64,000 nucleotides of DNA, from contig JACKCH010000017.1 in the NCBI GenBank assembly GCA_020634115.1, positions 129,853-193,852 of the forward strand, in the 5' to 3' direction. Made by a program: the position numbers and the translations under genes. The notes beneath the pieces are model-generated. The model was not told where the DNA came from. It saw nothing but the letters and a program-made list of their open reading frames with translations, and did no database searches. Shown piece by piece: positions 43,505 to 52,084 of this stretch. Within the stretch, counting starts at the first letter, position 1. Each line of letters starts with the position of its first letter. The DNA is from Anaerolineaceae bacterium. GTDB taxonomy: Bacteria > Chloroflexota > Anaerolineae > Aggregatilineales > Phototrophicaceae.

Positions 43505-44773
43505 CTAAATCTGCCGCACCTCTTTCTTGAGTGTCTCCGGCACGCGGTAAGAAAATGTCCAGGCGGCCAGGAAGCCTATCCCGGTCATCACCAGCGCCGA
43601 CAGCGGCAGGGTCAGCGCCCCGGCAATTGCCCCCACCGCAATTGGCCCGCCCGATGAGCCGATGTCTCCAATTAACCGCCAGATTCCCAGGAATTCCCCG
43701 CGTGAGTTCCTGGGTGCCAGGTCAGAGCCGATAGTCATCATGGTGCCGGAACTCAGGCCGTTGCCGAAACCGATCATTCCGGCTGCGAAGAGCAGTCCGC
43801 CAAAACTGGAGGTAAAGGGGATGATCGCCATCCCGCAGGCCTGAATGATGAAACTAGGGACGATTGCGTACTTGCGCCCCAGGCGATCCATGACAATTCC
43901 GGCAGGCAGGAACATCAGCATATCCATTGCCGCACCCAGACTCATGATGAAGCCAATATCCTGCACACCCAACCCCAGCACGCGGTCAGCGTACAGTGGA
44001 ATAATGACCAGAGTGCCGCTGCGGAGCATCTGCACGAAAATTTGCCCCAGCCCGGCGGTGCTGAATACCCTGATATGGGTTTTGACGGTGCTGATAATCT
44101 GCTGTTTGCCGCTGATGGGGGAGGCTTGGGGGATACCCGTATCTGGCATATACCAGGCTACAATCAACAGCGCCACCACGCCCATTAATCCCGCCATCAG
44201 GAAGGTCACCCGCAGTCCGAAGGCCGCCGCGATGCTCGCGCCTATCGCCGGGCCGGCGAATTTGCCGGTGCGGTACATCCCGCCAAGCAGTGAAATCGCC
44301 CGCCCGCGTGTGCCCGCATTGACACTGCTTGAAATATAGTCGTGGCGTGCCACACTGTAGCCAGCCACACAGAATCCGCTGATGATCCGGTAGAGCAGGG
44401 CTTCCGGTATGGAATGCGCCCAGAACAGCGCCGCCGTCGCCAGCGTCGCCCCGGCGATGCCCCCGATCATCACCCGCCGCCCGCCGAAGCGTCGCAGCAG
44501 CAGCCCGCCGGGGATGTCCCCTAGCAGCATTCCGATGCCGTCCCCTGCCAACAGCAGCCCGATCAGCCCATAGGAAATAGAAAACTCACCGGCGTATAAC
44601 GGTAGCACCGGCAAGATCAGGCTGTTCGCAAACCAGAACAGGAACGCCGGGACATACAGCGAAAGCACCAGCGGATGGTGACGGGCACGATACAGGGACA
44701 GGATATACGACATGCGTTGTTTCTCAGGGGTAGCCAGCAGTTGACAGAGCGTTTTTACACCGGAACTGCTCAT
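43505..44773 (-). CDS. MFS transporter
   Basis: 422 residues, about 12 hydrophobic segments with MFS loop motifs: GDGIGMLLGDIPGGLLLRRFGGRRVMIGG (motif A, loop 2-3) and a second MDRLGRKYAIV in loop 8-9. The drug/sugar efflux type cannot be distinguished. An internal start at MSYILSLYRARHH (about 44713) is also possible since the first 20 residues are not membrane-like. Monocistronic. Confidence 0.87.
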   Translation of the reverse strand: MSSSGVKTLCQLLATPEKQRMSYILSLYRARHHPLVLSLYVPAFLFWFANSLILPVLPLYAGEFSISYGLIGLLLAGDGIGMLLGDIPGGLLLRRFGGRRVMIGGIAGATLATAALFWAHSIPEALLYRIISGFCVAGYSVARHDYISSSVNAGTRGRAISLLGGMYRTGKFAGPAIGASIAAAFGLRVTFLMAGLMGVVALLIVAWYMPDTGIPQASPISGKQQIISTVKTHIRVFSTAGLGQIFVQMLRSGTLVIIPLYADRVLGLGVQDIGFIMSLGAAMDMLMFLPAGIVMDRLGRKYAIVPSFIIQACGMAIIPFTSSFGGLLFAAGMIGFGNGLSSGTMMTIGSDLAPRNSRGEFLGIWRLIGDIGSSGGPIAVGAIAGALTLPLSALVMTGIGFLAAWTFSYRVPETLKKEVRQI

Positions 44774-44872
44774 TCGCGGTGATTTCTCATTGTCATACGA
44801 CCTGGAAATGCGGTCAAGAGACCAATTTGGGGGATCAGGAAGGTTTTCGCAAAGAACACATCAGTCTATAGT

Positions 44873-45295
44873 TTAGAAGTCAGTCAGCGCTTTGATCGTT
44901 ACACCCATCGCGTTAGCTGCCTTTTCTTGTCGTTCATCAGCAGTAATGAGTGGTATCCGCAGCCGTTCAGCCAGTGCAATGTATACCGAGTCATACACAG
45001 CCAGTTCATGAATGAGTCCAATATACAATCCACGCGCCAGTAATCCTGTTACAGGCATAATGGTTAGCGGCAAGGCGTTTAAGTCATGGACCAAATTATC
45101 GGCTTGATCCTGTGGCATTCCCTGAAAGCGGACTTGCTTCCAGATGACATTGGTGCATTCCAGTAGGCAGAATTCGGGTATGATGAGCCGGTTCCCGGTG
45201 AGCAACTGTCTGAATAACACTTTTACGTGTTGGGTATAGGTATCTCGAATGAGACGCTGGACAACGATGCTGGCATCAATAACATAATCCGTCAT
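44873..45295 (-). CDS. PIN-domain ribonuclease, VapC-like toxin
   Basis: 140 residues. PIN acidic residues: D7 in YVIDASIVV, E in PEFCLLECTNVIW, D in AVYDSVYIALA and D in ITADER. Fits VapC toxins, which cleave tRNA or rRNA with Mg. It overlaps its upstream partner by 4 bp (ATGA-type), the normal order antitoxin-toxin. Confidence 0.88.
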   Translation of the reverse strand: MTDYVIDASIVVQRLIRDTYTQHVKVLFRQLLTGNRLIIPEFCLLECTNVIWKQVRFQGMPQDQADNLVHDLNALPLTIMPVTGLLARGLYIGLIHELAVYDSVYIALAERLRIPLITADERQEKAANAMGVTIKALTDF

Positions 45296-45528
45296 GCGTC
45301 ACGATCTTCCCGTAATAATTCAAGGGATGATTTCGTACCTGGTGGTGGTGTCCACATATTGCGGTCAATTGAGTCCAGTACTTCCTCGATAGAGCGATTA
45401 TCCTGTGGTTTCAGAATCTGTCGCAACCGCTCGTCAATCAATGCATTCAGTTCATCCAACGTCATATCCGCTACTCGTTTGACAGCCATTCCCTGCGCCT
45501 CACGATCTTCTAGTGAATCTGTATTCAT
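45292..45528 (-). CDS. Putative antitoxin of the VapC-like toxin
   Basis: 78 residues, acidic, directly upstream of and overlapping the PIN-domain gene. MTLDELNALIDERLRQIL forms a helical segment like those in Chloroflexota and cyanobacterial VapB-type antitoxins, and the C-terminal half is disordered-looking, as expected for a toxin-wrapping tail. No ribbon-helix-helix or AbrB motif is certain, so the assignment rests mainly on position. Confidence 0.7.
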   Translation of the reverse strand: MNTDSLEDREAQGMAVKRVADMTLDELNALIDERLRQILKPQDNRSIEEVLDSIDRNMWTPPPGTKSSLELLREDRDA

Positions 45529-45614
45529 TATAATTATACTTTATTGGAGTAATAAGACGTGATGCAGTGACCTGCGATTGCTTCATTTCAGATGGGATAT
45601 GCTTATCCACTGTT

Positions 45615-46094
45615 TCACACAATCGGCTTCTGACGGAAGAGCAGCAGGCTTGGCGCGGCAATGCCCACCGCGATAGAACCGAGCGAGAACGCTGTGCGTG
45701 CCGCGTTGACAGCCACATCTGCCAGGAGCGGCGTGGCCTGCGCCGGGTCAATGCGCGTCAGTTCCAGCAGCCCCAGCATCGTCTTGTAGGCGACTACACC
45801 GGGAACCAGGGTGATTGCCGCGCTGATGGTAAAAACCATCGCCGGGGTGCGCCAGCGCCGGGCGAAAGCCACGCCCGTAAACCCGATTAACGTCGCGCCC
45901 GCTAAGGTGGCGATCTGGGCATCTACGCCAATCTGCGACAGTAACGTTCGTGTCATGTGCCCAACCGCCGCTGCGATAGCGCACCCGGCTAACGTGCGGT
46001 GCGGCACATTGAAGAGGATTGCGAACCCGGCAGCCGCCACTGCCGCCCAGAACGCATCACGAACCATCAGCATCGCCCAATCGGTTGCATTCAT
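45615..46094 (-). CDS. Threonine/serine exporter ThrE, C-terminal half (DUF3815)
   Basis: 159 residues, four to five hydrophobic segments: FWAAVAAAGFAILFNVPHR, CAIAAAVGHMTRTLL, ATLAGATLIGFTGV, VFTISAAITLVPGVVAYKTMLGLL. The FNVP and LVPGVVAYK motifs are typical of the second ThrE domain. Split-gene version of the exporter; the partner half is immediately upstream, overlapping by 4 bp. Confidence 0.88.
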   Translation of the reverse strand: MNATDWAMLMVRDAFWAAVAAAGFAILFNVPHRTLAGCAIAAAVGHMTRTLLSQIGVDAQIATLAGATLIGFTGVAFARRWRTPAMVFTISAAITLVPGVVAYKTMLGLLELTRIDPAQATPLLADVAVNAARTAFSLGSIAVGIAAPSLLLFRQKPIV

Positions 46095-46876
46095 AACGTA
46101 TCAACTCCCATTAGCCTCAGAGCCAGTGACAGGCCTAATGCGATTGCCAGTGTGATGAGTCCGCCGACAATACCCCGTGTCAGCCCAAGAACGGAGTGCC
46201 CTTTAATCAGGTCTTCAGCGCTGTTGATGAGCGGTACACCCGGTATCAGAAGCAGCACCGATGCCGCCAGCGCCAATTCTGGTTGGTCGCCCAGGTTGAA
46301 GTGTACCCCCATCGCCGCGATTACCCCGGCGACAAAGGCCGTCGCAATCACGATCAGCAGCGGGTTGAAGTAATGCCGGGTCAGTTCCTGCCGTATGAAC
46401 ATGGCAATTGAGGACGCCACCACGGTCACCGCGAAGACCGGGCCGTCACCGCCAAAAAGCTGGCTGAACGCGCCGCACGCCAGCCCGACCATACCGACCA
46501 CGACCCAACGATGATACAGGGGCGGGGTACTGGTAATCCGCTCGATTTCTGAGCGCACCTGGAAACGGTCTAACTCCCCGGCGGCCACGCGGCGGCTCAG
46601 GCGGTTGATGGCGCTAATCATGAACATATTCACACCGATACTGATTACGCGCCGGATTTTTGTGCGGAATTCCTCGCCGCTGGTGGTCGTGATAGCGATC
46701 ACATTGGGTGAAACCAGCACATCAATCCAGTCACAGCCCAATGCTGTGCCGAATCGGTGGATCGTCTCCTCCACACGCTCCGCATCCGCGCCGTGCTGGA
46801 GCAAAAGCTGCCCTACCCACAGCGACAGGTCAATAATATCACGCAGCTCTTCTCGTGAAAGTGGTGATTTGCTCAC
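46091..46876 (-). CDS. Threonine/serine exporter ThrE, N-terminal half (DUF1212)
   Basis: 261 residues. Soluble N-terminal part with LLLQHGADAERVEETIHRFGTALG and NVIAITTTSG (ThrE family signature), followed by about five membrane segments including LLIPGVPLINSAEDLIKG. With the gene at 45615 it forms the two-subunit exporter that removes excess L-threonine/L-serine from the cell. The two genes overlap and are on the minus strand. Confidence 0.9.
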   Translation of the reverse strand: MSKSPLSREELRDIIDLSLWVGQLLLQHGADAERVEETIHRFGTALGCDWIDVLVSPNVIAITTTSGEEFRTKIRRVISIGVNMFMISAINRLSRRVAAGELDRFQVRSEIERITSTPPLYHRWVVVGMVGLACGAFSQLFGGDGPVFAVTVVASSIAMFIRQELTRHYFNPLLIVIATAFVAGVIAAMGVHFNLGDQPELALAASVLLLIPGVPLINSAEDLIKGHSVLGLTRGIVGGLITLAIALGLSLALRLMGVDTL

Positions 46877-47011
46877 TCGTTCGCCCTTTCAGCCTTAGCG
46901 GGTCAGTTCTGCTTTCAACTCTTCTTACTGTATTTCGTTAGCCTACCATATTTACCAACGATTGAAATGGGGGAGATGCCCGAAAAGCCTGAACCACTGT
47001 CTTACGTGTTT

Positions 47012-47041
47012 TTGACATTTCGCATAGGCTTTTTTTATATT
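47012..47041 (+). promoter_or_regulatory. Promoter of the Hsp20 gene
   Basis: TTGACA at 47012-47017, then a T-rich spacer and TTATAT (47035-47040; 17 bp) or TATATT (47036-47041; 18 bp). No CIRCE element (TTAGCACTC-type) was found near it. Confidence 0.6.
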
Positions 47042-47102
47042 GCAGTGCTTGAATCAGAATGGATCGGTAATTCGTTTCTGAGAACCTTTTAGGAGGCGAA
47101 AA

Positions 47103-47555
47103 ATGACAGTAGTACGGTGGAATCCTTTCCGTGAGATGTTGGCGATGCAGCGGGCGATGGATCGTCTGTTTGACGAGAGCTGGCGCGGCTCGGAATACGC
47201 CGGGGACACCCTGGGTATTGATGTCTACGAGACCGATGAGGCTTTTACCATCATCGCGGCGCTGCCTGGTGTCAATGCTGACAAAATTGATGTGCGGCTG
47301 CATGATGGCACGCTGAGTATTACGGCGGAAATCCCGCAGACGGCTCTGCCGGAGAACGCGCGCGTCCTGATCCAGGAACGCGGCTACGGCACAGTGCGGC
47401 GCTCGGTGCATCTTGGTGGTCGGGTCAACCAGGAAAAGGTCGAGGCGACCTACGAGAGCGGGCTGCTGACGCTGGTTGTTCCGAAGTCGGAAGAAGCCCA
47501 GCCCCGGATGATCCCGGTCAAGTCAACCGGCAAAAAGCTGGCATCCAAGAACTAG
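47103..47555 (+). CDS. Small heat-shock protein, Hsp20/alpha-crystallin family
   Basis: 150 residues. Typical layout: N-terminal RWNPFREMLAMQRAMDRLFDE, alpha-crystallin domain from about residue 38 (IDVYETDEAFTIIAALPGV, LHDGTLSITAEI), VHLGGRVNQEKVEATYESGLLTLVVPK with the A-x-x-x-G-x-L motif, and C-terminal MIPVKS (I-x-V). ATP-independent holdase in the cytoplasm. AGGAGG (47091-47096) lies 6 bp before ATG. Ends at the terminator 47583. Confidence 0.96.
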   Translation: MTVVRWNPFREMLAMQRAMDRLFDESWRGSEYAGDTLGIDVYETDEAFTIIAALPGVNADKIDVRLHDGTLSITAEIPQTALPENARVLIQERGYGTVRRSVHLGGRVNQEKVEATYESGLLTLVVPKSEEAQPRMIPVKSTGKKLASKN

Positions 47556-47582
47556 GTAACACATCAGAATCACACTGTGCAG

Positions 47583-47612
47583 GGCGGTGGGCGAAAGTCT
47601 CACCGCCTTTTT
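47583..47612 (+). terminator. Rho-independent terminator after the Hsp20 gene
   Basis: GGCGGTG (47583-47589), 11-nt loop, CACCGCC (47601-47607), then TTTTT (47608-47612). Confidence 0.85.
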
Positions 47613-47615
47613 GAT

Positions 47616-48239
47616 CTACACAGGTTTCACGGCTTTCAGGATGATCGTGTGCTGTGTAAACCTCGCGTCAGCCGTGCCGGGGCAGTGTGGTTGCAGCCAC
47701 GCTGCTGCCGCCTGGGGTGCCTGCCTGAGTAGAATGTGCAGCCGTTCGACCCTATATGGCGTATACGGTTCTTCAGCATTCGGGTCGAGAAGCGGCACAT
47801 CATGGGTGAAGCGTTCAACCAGGGCTACTTCGAACCCGGCGTCAAGCGCAGTGCCTTCCCACTCATAGTCGGCATAAGCGCGAATATGGCGGGGATCGCG
47901 CAGTTTCAGGAAGGCGTTTACATATCCGGCGGCGCGTTCGCCATCCGGTAGCAGGACATCCTTCACCAGCAGGATTCCCCCCGGTTTGAGTACCCGTCTC
48001 ATTTCCAGCATAAAGCGGTAACTATCAGGGAAACCACTTACAGCATTCCGGCATGTCACCAGGTCGAAACGGTTTTCCGCTAACGGCAGTGCCGTCGGGT
48101 CGGTGACGGACAGTGTGGTACTGACTCCGCTGGACGTGACGATGCAGCCCCGTGTCGTGACTTCCAACACATGCCAGCTTGCTTCCGGCTGTGCCAGTTC
48201 CCGCCACCGTGCCGCCAGCTCATCCTGATAATCCGCCAA
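47616..48239 (-). CDS. SAM-dependent methyltransferase-like protein with altered motif I
   Basis: 207 residues. Post-I and later motifs fit Methyltransf_11: DPTALPLAENRFDLVTCRNAVSGFPD, MRRVLKPGGILLVKDVLLPD. The SAM glycine loop expected at the N-terminus (VLDVGCGxG) reads VLEVTTRGCIVTS, so SAM binding is doubtful and about 25 residues of the usual N-terminus are missing. It may be a degenerate or truncated methyltransferase, or the real start may lie elsewhere. Divergent from queG with 41 bp between starts. Confidence 0.75.
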   Translation of the reverse strand: MADYQDELAARWRELAQPEASWHVLEVTTRGCIVTSSGVSTTLSVTDPTALPLAENRFDLVTCRNAVSGFPDSYRFMLEMRRVLKPGGILLVKDVLLPDGERAAGYVNAFLKLRDPRHIRAYADYEWEGTALDAGFEVALVERFTHDVPLLDPNAEEPYTPYRVERLHILLRQAPQAAAAWLQPHCPGTADARFTQHTIILKAVKPV

Positions 48240-48280
48240 TTTATCCTCCGCCCGGTGTACAATAGTGAACCTGTCCGATT

Positions 48281-49441
48281 ATGCGAGATTTTATAGTGGG
48301 TGACAAGGATACAGGGCTAACCGGACGACTGAAAATCAAAGCCGTTGAACTCGGTTTCAATCTGGTGGGCGTTACCCGCGCCGCACCCTCTCCCGCACTG
48401 GAGGCCTATTTCCGCTGGATTGACGCTGGGATGCACGCCGGGATGGGGTATATGGCACGCCCTGACCGCCAGGCACGCCGCCGGGACTTAAACGCCATCC
48501 TGCCTGGCATTGAGTCGCTCATCGTAGTCGGATTGGGCTACCATACTGGAATGATACCGCCTGCTATCCTCGAAGACCCGGCGCGCGGTCGCATAGCAGC
48601 CTATGCCTGGGGCGCGGACTATCATGACATCATGACGCCTCGCCTGGAAGCATTAGCGGAGTGGCTGGCAGTGGAGCAGGGAGAGGATTCCATCCACCGC
48701 GTCTATGTGGATACCGGCGCACTGCTTGAACGGAGTCACGCGCATCAGGCCGGGCTGGGGTTCACCGGCAAAAATACGATGCTCATACACCCCCGGCGTG
48801 GCAGCGGCTTTTTCCTGGGCGAAATCCTCACTACACTAAAATTGGATTCATACGATGTTCCAGGTCGGGCGACGATGTGCGGGAACTGCACGCGCTGTCT
48901 GACTGCCTGTCCAACCGGGGCGTTTCCCGGTCCCCACGTACTGGATGCCCGCCGCTGCATCAGCTACTTGACAATTGAGCATAAAGGCTGGATTGACCGT
49001 GACCTGCGTCCACTAATGGGCAACTGGGTGTTTGGCTGCGACATTTGCCAGGATGTCTGCCCATTTCAACGTTTCGCCACGCCCACTCAGGAATCAGTTT
49101 TCTACCCGCAGGATGTGACTCGCGCCGCTCCACCGCTGCTTGATCTGCTGGCACTGGATGAGGCCGGTTTCCACGCCCGTTATTACGGGTCGCCGCTCTA
49201 CCGCATCAAGCGCGAACGGCTGGTGCGGAATGCCTGCATCGCTGCCGGAAATTGGGGCAACCGGGCTGCGGTTCCACCGCTAGAGGCCCTGCTGGGCGAC
49301 GCCAGCCCCTTGATTCGCGGTCACGCAGCCTGGGCGCTGTGGCGTATCCTGGGCGGTGACGCCCGCTCGCTGCTGGTGAACGCCCAGCGTCACGAGACCG
49401 ATCAAGCGGCACAGGCGGAAATCGCCGGGTTACTGGGCTGA
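48281..49441 (+). CDS. queG: Epoxyqueuosine reductase
   Basis: 386 residues. Two ferredoxin-like Cys clusters, MCGNCTRCLTACPTGAF and FGCDICQDVCPFQ, follow the B12-binding/active-site region with RVYVDTGALLERSHAHQAGLGFTGKNTMLI (catalytic Asp in DTG). The C-terminal HEAT-like repeats (about 330-386: VPPLEALLGDASPLIRGHAAWALWRI) bind tRNA. It performs the last step of queuosine synthesis at tRNA position 34. A TACAAT box at 48258-48263 ends 17 nt before the ATG, implying a very short leader. Confidence 0.95.
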   Translation: MRDFIVGDKDTGLTGRLKIKAVELGFNLVGVTRAAPSPALEAYFRWIDAGMHAGMGYMARPDRQARRRDLNAILPGIESLIVVGLGYHTGMIPPAILEDPARGRIAAYAWGADYHDIMTPRLEALAEWLAVEQGEDSIHRVYVDTGALLERSHAHQAGLGFTGKNTMLIHPRRGSGFFLGEILTTLKLDSYDVPGRATMCGNCTRCLTACPTGAFPGPHVLDARRCISYLTIEHKGWIDRDLRPLMGNWVFGCDICQDVCPFQRFATPTQESVFYPQDVTRAAPPLLDLLALDEAGFHARYYGSPLYRIKRERLVRNACIAAGNWGNRAAVPPLEALLGDASPLIRGHAAWALWRILGGDARSLLVNAQRHETDQAAQAEIAGLLG

Positions 49442-49556
49442 TGGACTGCGTTGGTCTGGCGATTATCGCAGTACAATAGAACGTATAGTTTATGTATTGA
49501 TGAACTCACCAGGGTGTGGCGTGCCGCACCCTGCTGTACGTAAAGATCACATCCCT

Positions 49557-50843
49557 ATGACCACAAAAGCACGTTCCTATCCCCGCACCTTCTGGGTACT
49601 GTTCTATGGATTATTCATCAACCGTATCAGTTCCAGCCTGGTCTGGCCGTTTCTCACGCTGTATATGCACGATACCCTGGGAATCCCGCTGACGGTCACG
49701 GCGCTGCTGATTACACTGCAATCGTTCAGCGGCCTGATTTCTACGATCTACGTCAGCCCCTTTATGGATCGGGTAGGGCGCAAAGGTCTGATGATCGTCG
49801 GGCTGTTCGCCACCAGTGCTACACTCGTTTTGATGAGTTCTACCCGGGCGCTGCCGGTCTGGATCGTGTTGATTGCGCTCTATGGCGCAGTCGGCCAGGT
49901 GTTTAATGTGGGCAGCAACGCGATGGTGGCCGATCTGGTCGAACCGGAGCGGCGCACCCAGGCCTATGCCCTGATTCGCACCAGCAGCAACCTGGGCATT
50001 GCCATCGGCCCGGCCATCGGCGGTCTGTTGATAAGCGCCTTCTCGTTCGAGGTTACGTTTTACATCACTGCCGCCGTCAATGTGACTATCGCGTTCATCG
50101 CCCTCTATGTCCTGCCGGAAACAATCCCTCAGCGCCAGTCATACCAGGAACAGCAGGCCAGCGGCGGCTTCTGGGTTATTCTCAAAGACCGCCTGTTTAT
50201 CACCACCTGGGGGCTGTTTGTGCTGTCTTTGAGCGCCCCAACCCTCGTATTCAGCCTGCTGCTGATCTATACCAAGACAAATTTCGGGATGCCGGAGTCG
50301 CAGTACAGTCTGCTGATTACGACCAACGCGGCTATGGTCGTCCTCTTCCAGTTCGCTGTCACTCGTCTGACACAACGGTTCCGTCCTTTCCCGGTTATGA
50401 CTGTCGGGGCGATCTTTTACGCCCTGGGCGTGGGCAGTGTGGCGCTGGGATCATCATTCTGGGCATTCTGGGGCAGTATGATCGTTATCACGACTGGCGA
50501 GCTGCTCATCACACCAACCATCACCGGGCTGATCGCTAATATCGCGCCCACCGACCAGCGTGCCCGCTACCTGGGTGTCCTGAGCATGTCATATCCCCTG
50601 GCTTCAGGCACAGCGCCGGTTATCGGTGGTTTCCTGGGGGATACTATCGCGCCTCGTGCGACCTGGGTCGGCGGCATGGTTCTGACATCACTGGCGGTGA
50701 TTGGCTTCTACCGGCTGGCACAGCGGCGTCTGTTCCCGCCGCAATATATGCAAAGCGGTGCGCTGGGTGATGTTCCCACCCCCATTGGCGAAGACCCGGC
50801 TTTGATCTACGAAACCGCGGCCCCAACGATTGGCACGGATTAA
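49557..50843 (+). CDS. MFS transporter
   Basis: 428 residues from ATG 49557 (MTTKARSYPRTFWVLFYG); 20 upstream in-frame codons (from 49497) are hydrophilic and unlike the family. Twelve membrane segments; motif A is visible as SPFMDRVGRKGLMI, and GPAIGGLLI corresponds to motif C of antiporters, so export of a drug-like compound or metabolite is likely. The C-terminal tail is acidic and cytoplasmic. Not related closely to the MFS at 43505. Confidence 0.87.
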   Translation: MTTKARSYPRTFWVLFYGLFINRISSSLVWPFLTLYMHDTLGIPLTVTALLITLQSFSGLISTIYVSPFMDRVGRKGLMIVGLFATSATLVLMSSTRALPVWIVLIALYGAVGQVFNVGSNAMVADLVEPERRTQAYALIRTSSNLGIAIGPAIGGLLISAFSFEVTFYITAAVNVTIAFIALYVLPETIPQRQSYQEQQASGGFWVILKDRLFITTWGLFVLSLSAPTLVFSLLLIYTKTNFGMPESQYSLLITTNAAMVVLFQFAVTRLTQRFRPFPVMTVGAIFYALGVGSVALGSSFWAFWGSMIVITTGELLITPTITGLIANIAPTDQRARYLGVLSMSYPLASGTAPVIGGFLGDTIAPRATWVGGMVLTSLAVIGFYRLAQRRLFPPQYMQSGALGDVPTPIGEDPALIYETAAPTIGTD

Positions 50844-50881
50844 TTGTGCTAAATGGCCTGTATCCTCAGCCCCAAATGCGT

Positions 50882-50904
50882 TATAATATACCCTATGGGG
50901 TATA
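50882..50904 (+). promoter_or_regulatory. -10 box overlapping a CsoR-like operator
   Basis: Perfect -10 TATAAT (50882-50887) overlaps a palindrome TATACCC (50887-50893), 4-bp centre, GGGTATA (50898-50904). Such TATACCC-GGGTATA sites are the operators of CsoR/CstR-type metal- or sulfide-sensing repressors. It lies 41 bp before the HMA gene start, whose product is a copper-chaperone-like protein, which fits copper-induced expression. No CsoR gene is in this window. Confidence 0.65.
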
Positions 50905-50945
50905 TACCCGAAATGATCGGTTACATAGCGAATGAGGTGAGCAAC

Positions 50946-51155
50946 ATGGATAGCAAGACCTTTCTGGTACCAAATATCGGCTGTAATGGCTGTGTACGCA
51001 CCATTCAGAACGAAGTCAGTGAACTCGCGGGCGTGAAGAAGGTTGAAGGCGTGGTGGATACCAAAACCGTCACCGTCGAGTGGGACTCCCCGGCGACCTG
51101 GGAACAGATTCTGTCAACGCTCAAGGAAATTGACTACGCCCCGGCAGAAGCCTGA
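50946..51155 (+). CDS. Heavy-metal-associated (HMA) domain protein, copper chaperone-like
   Basis: 69 residues: a single HMA domain with metal-binding IGCNGCVRTI (Cys13, Cys16) and beta-alpha-beta-beta-alpha-beta pattern ending VTVEWDSPATWEQILSTLKEIDY. CopZ-like proteins carry Cu(I) to P-type ATPases. The frame is open from 50853, but that part includes the promoter and operator, so ATG 50946 (after GAGGTGAG) is the start. No copper ATPase is adjacent in the window. Confidence 0.9.
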   Translation: MDSKTFLVPNIGCNGCVRTIQNEVSELAGVKKVEGVVDTKTVTVEWDSPATWEQILSTLKEIDYAPAEA

Positions 51156-51326
51156 TACTCCGTCCAGCCTGTTTTCACCGAGTGGGCGCATCATCATGAG
51201 CGCCCACTGTGTGTTTTAAAACACGTTTTTGTTCGACCAGACTAAAGTTTAACAGCCATTTAATATCCTGATGCTGAACGCTGGTCTATAATCAACCCCA
51301 TTCAATAGCTTATGGGGAGTCGAATC

Positions 51327-51764
51327 ATGGCAAAAACATATCAGATCAACGGGATAACCCGTTTTGTAAATCGTATCCTGGTCGGGTTGATTCGGATGGG
51401 CATCATGCCCGCAAAGATGTATGTGCTCACCGTGCGCGGGCGCAAGACCGGCAAATTGTACTCTATGCTGGTATTTCCTGTTATTGAAGGTGACAGACGC
51501 TATGTGGTTTCACCGTATGGTGAGGTGAGTTGGGTGAAAAACGCCCGTGTGAGCGGCGAAGTCACCCTTGCACGCGGGTCGAAACAGGAAACCCTCAAAC
51601 TCCAGGAACTGCCCGCTCAGGAAGCTGCCCCGATCCTCAAAGCCTATATCACAGCAAATGCCATCACTCGCCAGTACTTTACGGTCACGCTGGAGTCGCC
51701 TATGGAAGCATTCGAGGCCGAAGCCAGCGCTCACCCCGTGTTTGAACTGCTGGTGGCAGGCTAA
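51327..51764 (+). CDS. F420-type nitroreductase-family (DDN-like) oxidoreductase
   Basis: 145 residues. Matches the deazaflavin-dependent nitroreductase family: VLTVRGRKTGKLYSMLVFPVIEGDRRYVVSPYG, WVKNARVSGEVTL and a C-terminal amphipathic end HPVFELL. Members of this split-beta-barrel family use reduced F420 (or bind FMN or haem in a few cases) to reduce quinones or nitro compounds; biliverdin reductase-like members exist. GGGGAG sits 7 bp before ATG 51327. Its presence suggests F420 biosynthesis in this organism. Confidence 0.87.
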   Translation: MAKTYQINGITRFVNRILVGLIRMGIMPAKMYVLTVRGRKTGKLYSMLVFPVIEGDRRYVVSPYGEVSWVKNARVSGEVTLARGSKQETLKLQELPAQEAAPILKAYITANAITRQYFTVTLESPMEAFEAEASAHPVFELLVAG

Positions 51765-51820
51765 GGCCAGCCTCCGTCAAACCCGCCTGCTCCAAAAGAA
51801 AGCGTGCCAACCCCTGGCAG

Positions 51821-51860
51821 GCGGCAGCTTGTGTTTATATCGGTTCTGCCTGCCGCTTTT
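51821..51860 (+). terminator. Rho-independent terminator
   Basis: GCGGCAG (51821-51827) pairs with CTGCCGC (51850-51856) across a 22-nt loop that can fold further, then TTTT. The rest of the 320-bp gap to 52084 is AT-rich with no open frame seen; it should contain the promoter of the PhoX-like gene. Confidence 0.6.
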
Positions 51861-52084
51861 GTCTCATTTCAGCGCAAATCATATAAGACTAAGCGGGGTT
51901 TCCTGACGACCTATCGTGTTCAGTTATGTCTTATACATAACAAAACTGATTTTTATCCTTCCCATTAAATTGGATTAACGCATTCAGATTTCTTGCTTAA
52001 CGATGGGGCGTTAGTCTAGGCACTGGCATTCTACCGGTTTCGTAGAGGCCGTAGTGTTAATTGTTCCATAGGAAGGAATGACTA

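Noticed and set aside
50853..50945. Upstream extension of the HMA protein
   Set aside because: It contains the -10 box and the CsoR-like palindrome, so it is not translated.
52015..52065. Possible tRNA-like segment (GTTAGTCTAGGCACTGGC)
   Set aside because: No cloverleaf stems pair and no T-arm follows.
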